In this document: in pieces, positions 8,022 through 16,354 of the stretch
Position numbering within the stretch: the stretch's first letter is position 1
Layout: each line of letters starts with the position of its first letter
Made by a program: the position numbers and the translations under genes
Notes under the pieces: generated by a model
What the model was told of the DNA's origin: nothing
What the model saw: the letters and a program-made list of their open reading frames with translations, nothing else
The model's database searches: none
Assembly: GCF_041906005.1 (NCBI RefSeq)
Contig: NZ_JAYRJY010000001.1
Coordinates: 1,736,001 to 1,800,000 of the forward strand
Reading direction: 5' to 3'
DNA length: 64,000 nucleotides
DNA from: Ferrovibrio sp041906005
GTDB lineage: Bacteria; Pseudomonadota; Alphaproteobacteria; Ferrovibrionales; Ferrovibrionaceae

Positions 8022-8804
8022 ATGGGCCAGCGGCATTTCCTGCAGCGCGACGGGGTGAAACTTTCGTATGTCGATTTCGGCGGCGATGCTTCACGCACGC
8101 TGGTCGCCCTGCATGGCCGCGCCGGCTGCGCCCGCAATTACGCGCCGCTCTCGCATGCGCTCAAGCCCGACTGGCGCGTGGTCGGCATGGACCAGCGCGG
8201 CCATGGCTGGAGCGAGCATGCCGACGACCGCAGTCGCGACGCCTTCATCAAGGATGCCGCCGCCCTGATCGAGCATCTGGCCTGCGGGCCGGTGATGCTG
8301 ACCGGACATTCCTTCGGCGGCGTGAATGCCTACCAGCTCGCCGCCCGCCGGCCCGATCTGGTGCGCGGCCTGATCGTGGAGGATATCGGCTGCCGTTTCG
8401 GGCCGGCCAAACCAGGCGAATCCTGGCCCCTGCGGTGGGACAGCCTGGATGCCCTGCTCGCGCATATGCACGGCTCGGATTTCGGGCTGGACCGCTATTT
8501 TCTCGACAGCCTGGTGGAATACGAGGATGGCTGGGGCTTCCGCTTTTCCGATGCCTGGCACGAGCCGGCCCGCGCCGCTCTGGTGGGCGACTGGAGTGAG
8601 GACTGGGCGGCGATCCACTGCCCCATCCTGCTGGTCCATGGCACCACCAGCCGCTTTGTCACCACCGATGAAATTCACCGCATGGCCGCGCTGAACCCGC
8701 GCACGGAAACCGCCATTTTCGAGGGCGCCGGCCATGTGCTGCATGACGAGCGGCCCGCCGAGTTCGTGGCCAGGTTAAGCGATTTCCTGCGCCGTTATGG
8801 CTGA
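8022..8804 (+). CDS. Alpha/beta-hydrolase fold protein
   Basis: This is a cytoplasmic 260-residue hydrolase with no signal peptide. The oxyanion-hole motif LHGRAG lies near residue 30, and MDQRGHGWSE near 56-65. The nucleophile elbow GHSFGG puts Ser at residue 97. The catalytic His is in EGAGHVLHDERP (H238). The position where the acid usually stands (ILLVHGTTSRFVTTDE) lacks an obvious HG-x-x-D, so the acid may be displaced to the DE after it. Relatives include haloalkane dehalogenase-like esterases and lactonases, and the substrate cannot be inferred. It starts 6 bases after the small membrane protein and could be co-transcribed with the MOSC gene. Confidence 0.85.
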   Translation: MGQRHFLQRDGVKLSYVDFGGDASRTLVALHGRAGCARNYAPLSHALKPDWRVVGMDQRGHGWSEHADDRSRDAFIKDAAALIEHLACGPVMLTGHSFGGVNAYQLAARRPDLVRGLIVEDIGCRFGPAKPGESWPLRWDSLDALLAHMHGSDFGLDRYFLDSLVEYEDGWGFRFSDAWHEPARAALVGDWSEDWAAIHCPILLVHGTTSRFVTTDEIHRMAALNPRTETAIFEGAGHVLHDERPAEFVARLSDFLRRYG

Positions 8805-8887
8805 TTGCCGCGCGGTGGTCGGCTTGACGCCGGAATTCGACAGGTGCAGGGTCGCCCGCGGCGCATAATGCGCCGGGAGGATGACCG

Positions 8888-9142
8888 ATGCGTAAGCGTG
8901 TGACCCGCCGCCACCTGCTGCTGGGCTCAGCCGGATTGGCCGTCACCGGAGGCGCCGCCATCGCCCTGGCGCCGCAGGCTGCCCGGGCCTGCACCGCGCT
9001 GCATGAGGCCGCCACCGAGGAATACACGCGCTTCGCCCGCACCGCCGCGCTGGCCGGCTCCAACGTGATGAGCAGCCTGCGCGACATGGCCTGCCCCTGC
9101 TGCGGCGAGCCGGTCGTGCTGTTCGACAAGATCGCGCTCTGA
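8888..9142 (+). CDS. Small Tat-exported protein with CPCCGEP motif
   Basis: This 84-residue protein begins with a twin-arginine signal, RKRVTRRHLLLGSAGLAV, and a likely AQAARA cleavage site near residue 34. The short mature chain (about 50 residues) opens with Cys (CTALHEAA) and carries CPCCGEPVVLFDKIAL near its C-terminus, giving four cysteines in all. Tat export usually means folding or cofactor loading before transport, so a metal-binding role is possible, but no family is recognised. The start is supported by a GGGAGG Shine-Dalgarno at 8875-8880. An earlier ATG at 8881 runs into a stop after four codons. No partner enzyme is adjacent. Confidence 0.6.
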   Translation: MRKRVTRRHLLLGSAGLAVTGGAAIALAPQAARACTALHEAATEEYTRFARTAALAGSNVMSSLRDMACPCCGEPVVLFDKIAL

Positions 9143-9288
9143 TCCGGAAGATTCTCCGCCCGCTGGCGCGCCCTTTGCAGCACCCCGGCTGACCTCGAAT
9201 CCCCGAAAAGGCCGCAGCCGCGCCCATCCCGCGCCACATTCCGGGCGCCTCATGACAGCATGATCAACCTTGTTTGCAAGGTACTGCC

Positions 9289-9657
9289 ATGAACCAGCTC
9301 GCCGCATTGCTGCTGCTGGGCAGCCTGGCTGGCGGCACCGCCGCCGAGCCGGCCCAGGCCCAGATGCCCACGCCGGCCGCCCCCGCAGCCGAAACCCCCG
9401 CGACCGAACCGCCCAAGCTGGTTGAGCCAGAGGGTCCACCGGCCGGATCGCTGTCGCTGTCGCAGATCATCATCCAGATCGAGAGCCGGCCTGATTACGC
9501 CTTCATCAAGGATATCGACTGGCGGGATGGCCGCTATGAAGTGGAATACCGCACGCGCGATGGCCGCGACCGCAACCTGAAGATCGATCCACGCACCGGC
9601 CGCGCCGTGCAGGGCCATCTACCCGTGCCACGCTGGCCGCAGCAGAGCGCGCTTTAA
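9289..9657 (+). CDS. Periplasmic PepSY-like domain protein
   Basis: This is a 122-residue exported protein. An N-terminal signal (MNQLAALLLLGSLAGGTAAE) is followed by a Pro/Ala-rich spacer (residues 25-50). The conserved part, SLSQIIIQIESRPDYAFIKDIDWRDGRYEVEYRTRDGRDRNLKID, matches the layout of PepSY domains, in which a short helix precedes a beta-sheet ending in a (V/I)DxxTG-like turn (here IDPRTGRAVQG). PepSY proteins are often protease inhibitors or accessory sensors in the cell envelope. I chose the ATG at 9289 over 9274 because the signal peptide begins there. It is convergent with a GNAT gene 12 bases away. Confidence 0.75.
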   Translation: MNQLAALLLLGSLAGGTAAEPAQAQMPTPAAPAAETPATEPPKLVEPEGPPAGSLSLSQIIIQIESRPDYAFIKDIDWRDGRYEVEYRTRDGRDRNLKIDPRTGRAVQGHLPVPRWPQQSAL

Positions 9658-9669
9658 ACCGGTTGCGCT

Positions 9670-10242
9670 TCAGGCTTCGCCGGTCTGTGCCGGCTGCCAC
9701 TCGCTGCGCAGCAGGGCAAACAGGTCGCTGTCGCGCCAGACGCCGCGCATGTTGAAATTCTGCCGCAGCCGGCCTTCCTGCCGGAAGCCCAGCTTGGCCA
9801 GCACCGCGTGGCTGCGCGCATTCTCCACATCGGCCAAGGCCGTGATCCGGTGCAGCTCCAGATCACTGAACCCGAAGCGCAGCACCGCGCGCATGGCTTC
9901 CGAGGCATAGCCGCGCCCGCGCAGCGTGCCATCAAACGAAAAGCCGATATTGCCCTGGCGATGCTCCGCTGATGCGATGCTCAGGCGCACCATGCCGATG
10001 GCGCGGCCCAGGCTCTGCTCCTCCACGGCGAAGATCCAGTCGCGGCCGGACGGGTTGGCGGCATCCCGCACCCGCGCGGCGATGAACTGCGCCACCAGGT
10101 CGGGCGTCAGCGACGGGCCGGGCAGGAAGCGCCAGAATTCCTCCTTCACCGCGAATTCGGCGAAAGCGGTCTCGTCTTCGATTTTGAAGGCGCGCAGCAG
10201 CAGGCGGCCAGTGACGAATTGGGGGAACAGGTCGGCCGTCAT
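9670..10242 (-). CDS. GNAT acetyltransferase, RimJ/RimL type
   Basis: This 190-residue protein belongs to the Acetyltransf_3 group of the GNAT superfamily, which uses acetyl-CoA. RLLLRAFKIEDETAFAEFA at residues 13-31 is the family's N-terminal signature. The acetyl-CoA loop appears as DGTLRGRGYASEAMRAVLRFGF, and HRITALADVENARSHAVLAKLGFRQEGRLRQNF is the conserved C-terminal block. Relatives acetylate ribosomal protein N-termini or small amines. It starts one base after the stop of the PAS_5 gene, which itself overlaps mnmE, so mnmE-PAS-GNAT probably form one transcript. Confidence 0.9.
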   Translation of the reverse strand: MTADLFPQFVTGRLLLRAFKIEDETAFAEFAVKEEFWRFLPGPSLTPDLVAQFIAARVRDAANPSGRDWIFAVEEQSLGRAIGMVRLSIASAEHRQGNIGFSFDGTLRGRGYASEAMRAVLRFGFSDLELHRITALADVENARSHAVLAKLGFRQEGRLRQNFNMRGVWRDSDLFALLRSEWQPAQTGEA

Positions 10243-10243
10243 C

Positions 10244-10915
10244 TCAGGCCGCCCCTCCTGATGTCGCTTCGTCGGGATGATAGACCGTGCAGAGCATGAT
10301 CATGTCAGCCGCCTGGTTCGGATGAGGCGTGCCCTCGCGCGCCAGCGGCAGGGCCAGGCCGGTGAACCGCACCCAGTCCAGCCCGTCGCGTCCCACCTTC
10401 TGCCGCACGCTGGCCCAGCGCGGCGCGCCGCGCTGCAACACCTCGCGCCAGTCCGCCATCATGGCGGCCAGCCCCTGCTCCGGGCCATTCTTCAGCTCGG
10501 TTTCGTCGCGGGTCAGGCCGGTGAGGTCGCGGCCATAGAACTGGCGGAAATTGGTGCCGACCAGGCGAAAGCGGATACGCATGGGTTCCAGCCGCTCAAC
10601 CTCGATCAGCAGCAGGTATTTCAGCAGCAGCGGGATATCCAGCGGATCGATATCGGCCCGCGACGGCCAGGGCCGGCCGGCGCGCTTGGACTGCCAGTAG
10701 GCATGCAGCTCGGCCAGCGGCCCGGACGGCAGGGTCGCCATGTCCCACGAACTGCCCTGAACATCATAGGCGGGAATGATCATCGACCAGCTTCTGCCAT
10801 CCGACAGCTCCCCCAAAGCCCCTTGAATATCTGCCATGGCAGCAGGCTTGGCTATCGGGATAGCGGGGAAAACGGGCAAATTTTTGGAACAAACTAAATG
10901 GCCGAAACCGCTCAC
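10244..10915 (-). CDS. PAS_5-family protein (paralogue 1)
   Basis: This 223-residue cytoplasmic protein has the PAS_5 layout shared with three other proteins in this window (39940, 43165 and 43816). The core starts with LHAYWQSKRAGRPWPSRADIDPLDIPLLLKYLLLIEVE, continues with FRLVGTNFRQFYGRDLTG, and ends with FTGLALPLAREG before a short MLCTVYHP strand. There is no attached kinase, cyclase or HTH, so it is a stand-alone sensory or binding module whose ligand is unknown. The GTG at 10915 overlaps the mnmE stop as GTGA. A later ATG at 10837 (MADIQGALGE) is an alternative start. It is linked to the GNAT gene downstream. Confidence 0.8.
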   Translation of the reverse strand: MSGFGHLVCSKNLPVFPAIPIAKPAAMADIQGALGELSDGRSWSMIIPAYDVQGSSWDMATLPSGPLAELHAYWQSKRAGRPWPSRADIDPLDIPLLLKYLLLIEVERLEPMRIRFRLVGTNFRQFYGRDLTGLTRDETELKNGPEQGLAAMMADWREVLQRGAPRWASVRQKVGRDGLDWVRFTGLALPLAREGTPHPNQAADMIMLCTVYHPDEATSGGAA

Positions 10916-12255
10916 TTCCCGATGCAGAAGTCGCGGAAGATCACGTCCAGCAGGTCTTCCACATCAATCCGCCCGGTGATGCGGCCCAAAGCACGGGCCG
11001 CCAGCCGCACATCCTCGGCGGCCAGTTCCGGCGCAGGGTTGTTGCGGCCGTTGCCGGTAAGGAAACGGTCCAGCGCCGCCACGCAGTCGGTCAGGGCCTC
11101 GCGGTGGCGGGCGCGGGTCAGCGTGGCCGAGCCGCTGATGCCGATGCGCGTCACCACTTCACGCTCCAGCGCCTCCAGCAGCGCGGTCATGCCCGCGCCA
11201 TTGCGCACCGACACGCCCAGCACCGGCCGGCCATTGATCGCATAACCCGCCGGGATGCTGGCGGCGTCGATCTTGTTGGTCACCACCAGAGCATCCGTGT
11301 CGATCAGTGCCAGCGTTTCCTTCGGCACGGTTTTTTGCGTGGCATCCAGCACTACAAGCTTCAGGTCGGCGGCCTCGGCACGTTTCAGTGCGCGGGCCAC
11401 GCCTTCGCTTTCGATCCTGTCGGCGCTCTCGCGCAGGCCCGCCGTGTCAGCCAGAATCACAGGATAGCCGCCCAGATCCAGATGCACCTCGATCACATCG
11501 CGCGTGGTGCCGGGAATCTCGGAAACGATCGCCGCCTCGCGTCGCGCCAGGGCGTTGAGCAGCGACGACTTGCCCACATTCGGCGCACCCAGGATCGCCA
11601 CCATCAGGCCATCGCGCAGCCGCTCGCCACGCCGGTTGTCGGCCAGATGGGCGGCAATCTCCTCGCGCAGGCGGGCGATCTGCGGCATCACTTCGGCGGC
11701 CACGCCGGCGGGCAGGTCCTCGTCGGGGAAATCGATATCGGCTTCGAGATGGGCAAGTGCCCGCGTCAGCTGGTTGCGCCAGCCCTCGTATAGCTGCCCC
11801 AGCGCACCCTGCATCTGGCGCAGGGCCTGTTTGCGCTGCGCCTCCGTTTCGGCGTTGATCAGATCGCCCAGGCCCTCGGCCTCGGTGAGGTCAAGCTTGC
11901 CGTTCTCAAACGCCCGGCGGCTGAATTCGCCCGGCTCGGCCAGGCGCAGGCCGGGCAACTTCGCCAGCGCCTCGAACAGAGCGGCCAGCACGGCGCGGCC
12001 GCCATGCACCTGCAGTTCGACCACGTCTTCGCCGGTGAAGCTGTGTGGTTTGGGGAACCACAGCACCATGCCCTCGTCCAGCAACGTGCCATCGGCGGCG
12101 CGCAGCTTGCGCAGGAACGCCGTGCGGGCGCGCGGCAGGTCGGCTCCACACAAAGCGGTCAACGCGTCGGCCGCCTGCGGCCCGCTGACACGGATCACCG
12201 CCACCCCGGCGCGGCCGGGCGCGGTGGAGAGGGCGTAGATGGTCTGCGGGGTCAT
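10912..12255 (-). CDS. mnmE: tRNA modification GTPase MnmE (TrmE)
   Basis: MnmE (447 aa) is the GTPase partner of MnmG in wobble-uridine modification of tRNA. The N-terminal folate-binding domain begins MTPQTIYALSTAPGRAGVAVIRVSG. The G1 motif GAPNVGKS is at residues 223-230, with G3 (DTAG) and G4 (NKID) following, and the protein ends in the invariant CIGK. The frame stays open to 12306, but those extra codons (MDARAKPEHDG) come from a palindromic repeat, so I start at the ATG at 12255. Unlike the usual alphaproteobacterial order, mnmG does not follow it directly. Confidence 0.97.
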   Translation of the reverse strand: MTPQTIYALSTAPGRAGVAVIRVSGPQAADALTALCGADLPRARTAFLRKLRAADGTLLDEGMVLWFPKPHSFTGEDVVELQVHGGRAVLAALFEALAKLPGLRLAEPGEFSRRAFENGKLDLTEAEGLGDLINAETEAQRKQALRQMQGALGQLYEGWRNQLTRALAHLEADIDFPDEDLPAGVAAEVMPQIARLREEIAAHLADNRRGERLRDGLMVAILGAPNVGKSSLLNALARREAAIVSEIPGTTRDVIEVHLDLGGYPVILADTAGLRESADRIESEGVARALKRAEAADLKLVVLDATQKTVPKETLALIDTDALVVTNKIDAASIPAGYAINGRPVLGVSVRNGAGMTALLEALEREVVTRIGISGSATLTRARHREALTDCVAALDRFLTGNGRNNPAPELAAEDVRLAARALGRITGRIDVEDLLDVIFRDFCIGK

Positions 12256-12276
12256 GGTGATCATTCGTCCAAACCC

Positions 12277-12358
12277 GTCATGCTCGGGCTTGGCCCGAGC
12301 ATCCACGATTTCATTTTAAAAGTAACACGTGGATGGCCGGGCCAAGCCCGGCCATGAC
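12277..12358. repeat. Palindromic intergenic repeat (copy C) upstream of mnmE
   Basis: This is an 82-base near-perfect palindrome. The left arm is GTCATGCTCGGGCTTGGC and the right arm GCCAAGCCCGGCCATGAC, with ATCCACG/CGTGGAT inside and an A/T-rich loop (ATTTCATTTTAAAAGTAACA). It is the cleanest of the three copies. Translated in either direction it yields peptides of the MDxRAKPxHD type, a known annotation artefact in alphaproteobacteria. Confidence 0.85.
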
Positions 12359-12391
12359 AGTGTAAGTTTAAAGGCCGGGCTGCCCTCATCC

Positions 12392-12769
12392 TCACTTCAG
12401 CTTGGCGCTATGGTCCGGGCCGTCTTCGGGCTTGAGCATCAGCCGCGCTACCCGGCCGCCCTGGCGGACATGCACCTCGAGGATCTCGTCGATATCCTCG
12501 AATGTCTCGGCGCGGTACCACACGCCGTCGGGATAGATCACAATGGTCGGCCCCAGTTCACAGCGTTCCAGGCAGCCGGCATTGTTCACCCGCACGCCGT
12601 CTTCCAGGCCCATGCCCAGTTCCTTGGCGCGGCTTTTCATGTAGTTGCGCAGCTTCTCGGCGCCCTTGCGCGCGCAGGAGCCGCGCGGATGGTTTTCCGG
12701 CCGCTCGTTGGTGCAGACGAAGATATGCGCCCGGTAAAAGGGTTTGGGATCGCTGGGCAATACAGTCAT
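12392..12769 (-). CDS. Thioredoxin-like [2Fe-2S] ferredoxin
   Basis: This 125-residue protein belongs to the thioredoxin-fold (2Fe-2S) ferredoxin group (Shethna/NuoE-like). The four cluster ligands are visible as C19 and C32 (FVCTNERPENHPRGSC) and C66 and C70 (NNAGCLERC), in the C-x12-C and C-x3-C spacing typical of the family. The ELGPTIVIYPDGVWY block completes the fold. It probably carries electrons to an unidentified oxidoreductase. I chose the ATG at 12769 because the longer frame has no conserved sequence. It lies 5 bases downstream of the DUF6489 gene and upstream of mnmE on the same strand, with the palindromic repeat in between. Confidence 0.92.
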   Translation of the reverse strand: MTVLPSDPKPFYRAHIFVCTNERPENHPRGSCARKGAEKLRNYMKSRAKELGMGLEDGVRVNNAGCLERCELGPTIVIYPDGVWYRAETFEDIDEILEVHVRQGGRVARLMLKPEDGPDHSAKLK

Positions 12770-12774
12770 GGCGC

Positions 12775-13020
12775 TTATTTCTTGTCCGAGCCGCCGCCGG
12801 GGAACTGGCTGAAAAAGAATTTCTGGATCTGCTCCAGATTCTGCAGGCCCAGCGGCGCCCAGGTCTTGAGCAGGGTTTCCGGATCCATCGCGCTGAGCGA
12901 ATTCATCATGCGGTCCTGCATCTGGCGCATGACCGCCTCCTGCAGGGGTTGCACATCGGGCAGGCCAAGGAAGCGCCGGGCCTCTTCCGGGGTGCAATCG
13001 ACATTGACAGTGACCTTCAT
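12775..13020 (-). CDS. DUF6489 family protein
   Basis: This 81-residue protein of unknown function is typical of alphaproteobacteria. It opens MKVTVNVDCTPEEARRFLGLPDV, followed by an amphipathic stretch QEAVMRQMQDRMMNSLSAM and FFFSQFPGG near the end. The weakly hydrophobic helices suggest a peripheral or oligomeric protein, but nothing shows a catalytic role. I start at the ATG at 13020, where the conserved sequence begins. It is immediately upstream of the ferredoxin gene (5-base gap) and divergent from the YyaL-like gene, so the 55-base gap between 13020 and 13076 must hold both promoters. Confidence 0.85.
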   Translation of the reverse strand: MKVTVNVDCTPEEARRFLGLPDVQPLQEAVMRQMQDRMMNSLSAMDPETLLKTWAPLGLQNLEQIQKFFFSQFPGGGSDKK

Positions 13021-13075
13021 TGTCGCACCATACTTGTCTGAAACGCCGAAACGAGAAGCAGGACAAATACCTAGC

Positions 13076-15154
13076 ATGGCCCCCGCCCCCTTGTCAGGGA
13101 CCAACACCGTGAATCTGGACCGCAACAACCTGGACCGGGCGGCCTCGCCCTATCTTCAGCAGCACCGGGACAATCCGGTGCATTGGCAGGTCTGGGGCCC
13201 CCCGGTGCTGGCCGCAGCCCAGGCGGCAAACAAACCCATCCTGCTCAGCGTGGGCTATGCCGCCTGCCACTGGTGCCATGTGATGGCCCATGAAAGCTTT
13301 GAGAATCCGCAGATCGCCGCGGTGATGAACGAGCTTTACGTGAACATCAAGGTCGACCGCGAGGAACGGCCGGATATCGACACCATCTATATGAACGCCC
13401 TGCATATCCTGGGCGAACAGGGCGGCTGGCCGCTCACCATGTTCCTCACGCCCAAGGGCGAGCCCTTCTGGGGCGGTACATATTTTCCGCCTGAGCCACG
13501 CTTTGGCCGGCCCGGCTTCGTCGAGGTCTTGCAAAAGGTGCATGAAGCCTGGCGCGACAAGCCGCAGTCGGTAGCGCAGAACGTGAAGATGCTGGTGGGT
13601 GGCCTGCGCAACATGGCCAAGCCGCAATCGCGCGACCGGCTGAATCTGAGCAATGACGTGCTGGATCAGGTGGCGGCGCAGATCCTCACCCATGTCGATC
13701 CCGAACATGGCGGCGTGGGCGGCGCGCCGAAATTCCCGCAAACCGGCCTGTTCGACCTGCTGTGGCGCGCCTATCTGCGCACCGGCATCCCCGATTATTC
13801 CATCGCCACGATCACCACGATCTCGCGCATGGCCCAGGGCGGCATCTACGATCATCTGGGCGGCGGCTTCGCGCGCTATTCCACCGACGCGGAATGGTTG
13901 GCGCCGCATTTCGAGAAGATGCTTTACGATAACGCTCAGCTTCTTTCGCATATGGCTATGGTGGAAGCCGAGACGCTGGATCCGATCCTGCGCCAGCGCG
14001 TGATGGAGACCGTGGGCTGGCTGCTGCGCGAGATGATCACGGCAGAGGGTGCCTTCGCCGCCACGCAGGATGCGGACTCCGAAGGCGAGGAAGGCAAATT
14101 CTACGTCTGGCACAAGCCCGAGATCGAACAGGTGCTGGGACCCGAGGATGCCGCGCTGTTCTGCGCTGCCTATGACGTGACGGATGCCGGCAACTGGGAA
14201 CACAAGACCATCCTGCGCCGCTCGCTCGAGCCTGACCTGAAGGATGCCGACACGGAAGCGAAACTCGCCGCCTGTCGCGCCAAGGTGCTGGCGGTGCGCG
14301 AACAGCGCGTGAAGCCCGGCTGGGACGACAAGGTGCTGGCCGACTGGAACGGCCTGATGATCGCGACTTTGGCCGATTTGTCACGCCAGTATCGCCAGCC
14401 TGCATGGCTTGAGGCGGCTGAACGCGCCTATGCCTTCATCGTGAACACCATGGGCGTGGGCGAGGCCAAGCTGGGCCATAGCTGGCGCAACGACACGCTG
14501 ATCTTCCCCGGCCTGCTCGATGATTATGCGGCGATGATGCGCGCAGCCCTGGCGCTGCATGAGGTCAGCGGCAGCCCGGATTACCTGCACCAGGCGCAGG
14601 CCTGGGCCGAAACGCTGGAAAGCGATTACGCCGATGCCGTAAACGGCGGCTATTTCCTGACCTCCCGGGAAGCCGAGAACCTGGTGGCACGCACCCGCCA
14701 TGCCGCCGACAACGCCACGCCTTCGGGCAATGGCCTGCTGGTGGGCGTGTTCGCGCGGCTGTGGTACCTGACCGGCGATGTGACCTGGCGCGAGCGGGCG
14801 CAGAACCTGCTGGATGCCTTCTCGGCCGATGCGGCGCGCAATTTCTTCCCCATGGGCGCCTATCTGAACGGCTTCGATCTCTTCGCCAATGCCGTGCAGG
14901 TGGCGATCATCGGCAAGCGCGGCGATGCCGCCACCGAGGCGCTGATCGATGCCGCCTACAGCGTATCGGTGCCGAACCGTATCGTGCAGGTGATCGACCC
15001 GCTCGCCGCCATACCGGAAACTCATCCCGCCTATGGCAAGGCGCAGATCGATGGCACCGCCACCGCCTATGTCTGCCTTGGCCCCACTTGCGGCCTGCCG
15101 GTCACCGCGCCGGCCGAACTGGCCGTGGCGATGAAAGCGACCCGGGCGATCTGA
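13076..15154 (+). CDS. Thioredoxin-domain protein, YyaL/DUF255 (SSP411) family
   Basis: This is a large 692-residue cytoplasmic protein. The N-terminal thioredoxin-like domain (DUF255) has ASPYLQQHRDNPVHWQVWG, then the active-site motif CHWCHVM (C64 and C67), and KVDREERPDIDTIYMNALHILGEQGGWPLTMFLTP. The C-terminal two-thirds form an (alpha/alpha)6-type barrel like that of glycosidases and epimerases (for example GGIYDHLGGGFARYSTDAEWLAPHFEKMLYD). The molecular function of the family (human SPATA20) is not settled. The start is the ATG at 13076. A GTG at 13109 is possible. The open frame reaching back to 12329 is antisense to the ferredoxin gene and is not used. Confidence 0.92.
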   Translation: MAPAPLSGTNTVNLDRNNLDRAASPYLQQHRDNPVHWQVWGPPVLAAAQAANKPILLSVGYAACHWCHVMAHESFENPQIAAVMNELYVNIKVDREERPDIDTIYMNALHILGEQGGWPLTMFLTPKGEPFWGGTYFPPEPRFGRPGFVEVLQKVHEAWRDKPQSVAQNVKMLVGGLRNMAKPQSRDRLNLSNDVLDQVAAQILTHVDPEHGGVGGAPKFPQTGLFDLLWRAYLRTGIPDYSIATITTISRMAQGGIYDHLGGGFARYSTDAEWLAPHFEKMLYDNAQLLSHMAMVEAETLDPILRQRVMETVGWLLREMITAEGAFAATQDADSEGEEGKFYVWHKPEIEQVLGPEDAALFCAAYDVTDAGNWEHKTILRRSLEPDLKDADTEAKLAACRAKVLAVREQRVKPGWDDKVLADWNGLMIATLADLSRQYRQPAWLEAAERAYAFIVNTMGVGEAKLGHSWRNDTLIFPGLLDDYAAMMRAALALHEVSGSPDYLHQAQAWAETLESDYADAVNGGYFLTSREAENLVARTRHAADNATPSGNGLLVGVFARLWYLTGDVTWRERAQNLLDAFSADAARNFFPMGAYLNGFDLFANAVQVAIIGKRGDAATEALIDAAYSVSVPNRIVQVIDPLAAIPETHPAYGKAQIDGTATAYVCLGPTCGLPVTAPAELAVAMKATRAI

Positions 15155-15160
15155 AGCAAT

Positions 15161-16354
15161 TCAGATCTGCGCGTCATCCAGCGGCAGGCCCAGGCCCGCG
15201 CGGCCGATCACCTCCCAGGTGGCCGGGCCGGTCATCATGTGCTGGGTGGTCACATGCACGTCGCGGAAGGCGCGTTGCAGCGGCGATGTGGCAAACACCG
15301 CCGAACCGCCAGCCAGGGTGTAAAGCCGCTTCACGGCTTCGGCACTGGCATGCGAGGCATGCGTCGCTGCCTGGCGCAGGGCCACGCGCCGCTGCAGCGA
15401 AACGGCGCTGCCCGCTGCCGCCGGCCCCAGCTCGGCCATTGCCGCCTCGACCATGGCGTAAAGGTGACTGCGCGCCGCCAGCACCATCGCCTCGGCCTGG
15501 GCGAACTCGGCCTGCACGGTGGCGCGTTCGGCCAGCCGGCGGCTGGAACCCTGCGGCGTCTTCGCGCCGGCCAGCGCGACGAAATCGCGCAGCGCACCAC
15601 CGGCGATCCCTAGGGCCACGGCGGCGATGCCCAGGCCCAGCAGGGCAAAGACCGGAAAGGCGAAACAGGCGCCCGGCCGCAGCACCGGGCTGGAAAACAG
15701 CGACACGGCATGTTCGTGCGGGATCAGCACATCGCGCACCTCGAAATCGCCACTGCCGGTGCCGCACAAACCCATCGCCTGCCAGGTATCATGGAAGAGC
15801 ACGTCCTTTGCCGGCAGGATCATCATCGTCACGTCGGGTTGGCCGCTGGGAAGGCGGCGCGGTGTCGGCCGGCCTTCGGCATCGGCTGGACCATCCATCA
15901 GCAGGCAGCCGGCGAAAATCCAGTGGGCATTGCGCGTGCCGCTGCCCCAGCCCCAGCAGCCGCGCACCCGCCACTGCCCGTCCTCCGGCAGCGCGCGGCC
16001 CATCGGCGCGAACACCCCGGCAGTGACGGTGAGTGGATCGGCGAAAACCTGATGCACCACCCTGTCCGGCAGGCGTCCGGCGGAAATCGCCGCGGTGGCG
16101 CCGATCATCAGGCACCAGCCGGCCGCCGCATCCCCGCCGGCAATCGTCTCGATCAGGTGCAGCATCGTGGCGGGATCGACACCGGCACCGCCGCAATCGG
16201 GCGGCAGCGGCGCGCGATAGAGTCCGGCCTGGGCCATGGCAGCAGCAATGTCATTGGGCAGATACCGGACCTGTTCGATTTCGGCGCTGCGGGTGCGGAA
16301 GGACGCTGCGAGTTCGTTTGCGCGCGCGAGCAGGGCTGCTGCCATTTTTGTCAT
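15161..16354 (-). CDS. Acyl-CoA dehydrogenase-fold flavin monooxygenase (DszC/HpaB-like)
   Basis: This 397-residue flavoprotein has the acyl-CoA dehydrogenase fold with the Acyl-CoA_dh_2 C-terminal domain, as in DszC-type FMNH2-dependent monooxygenases. RYLPNDIAAAMAQAGLYRAPLPPDCGGAGVDPATMLHLIETIAGGDAAAGWCLMIGA is the N-terminal helical part. WGWGSGTRNAHWIFAGCLL and the TGSGDFEVRDVLIPHEHAV block form the middle domain, and RAFRDVHVTTQHMMTGPATWEVIGRAGLGLP the C-terminus. The glutamate used by true acyl-CoA dehydrogenases is not evident, which favours oxygenase chemistry. The substrate is unknown and no flavin reductase is adjacent. It is convergent with the YyaL-like gene (6-base gap) and divergent from egtB. 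Confidence 0.8.
   Translation of the reverse strand: MTKMAAALLARANELAASFRTRSAEIEQVRYLPNDIAAAMAQAGLYRAPLPPDCGGAGVDPATMLHLIETIAGGDAAAGWCLMIGATAAISAGRLPDRVVHQVFADPLTVTAGVFAPMGRALPEDGQWRVRGCWGWGSGTRNAHWIFAGCLLMDGPADAEGRPTPRRLPSGQPDVTMMILPAKDVLFHDTWQAMGLCGTGSGDFEVRDVLIPHEHAVSLFSSPVLRPGACFAFPVFALLGLGIAAVALGIAGGALRDFVALAGAKTPQGSSRRLAERATVQAEFAQAEAMVLAARSHLYAMVEAAMAELGPAAAGSAVSLQRRVALRQAATHASHASAEAVKRLYTLAGGSAVFATSPLQRAFRDVHVTTQHMMTGPATWEVIGRAGLGLPLDDAQI

Noticed and set aside
12256..12306. N-terminal extension of mnmE (MDARAKPEHDG...)
   Set aside because: It is a translation of the palindromic repeat, and MnmE orthologues start at MTPQTIYALSTAPGR.
12329..13075. Upstream extension of the YyaL-like frame
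   Set aside because: It crosses the palindromic repeat and runs antisense to the ferredoxin and DUF6489 genes. The conserved protein begins near 13076.
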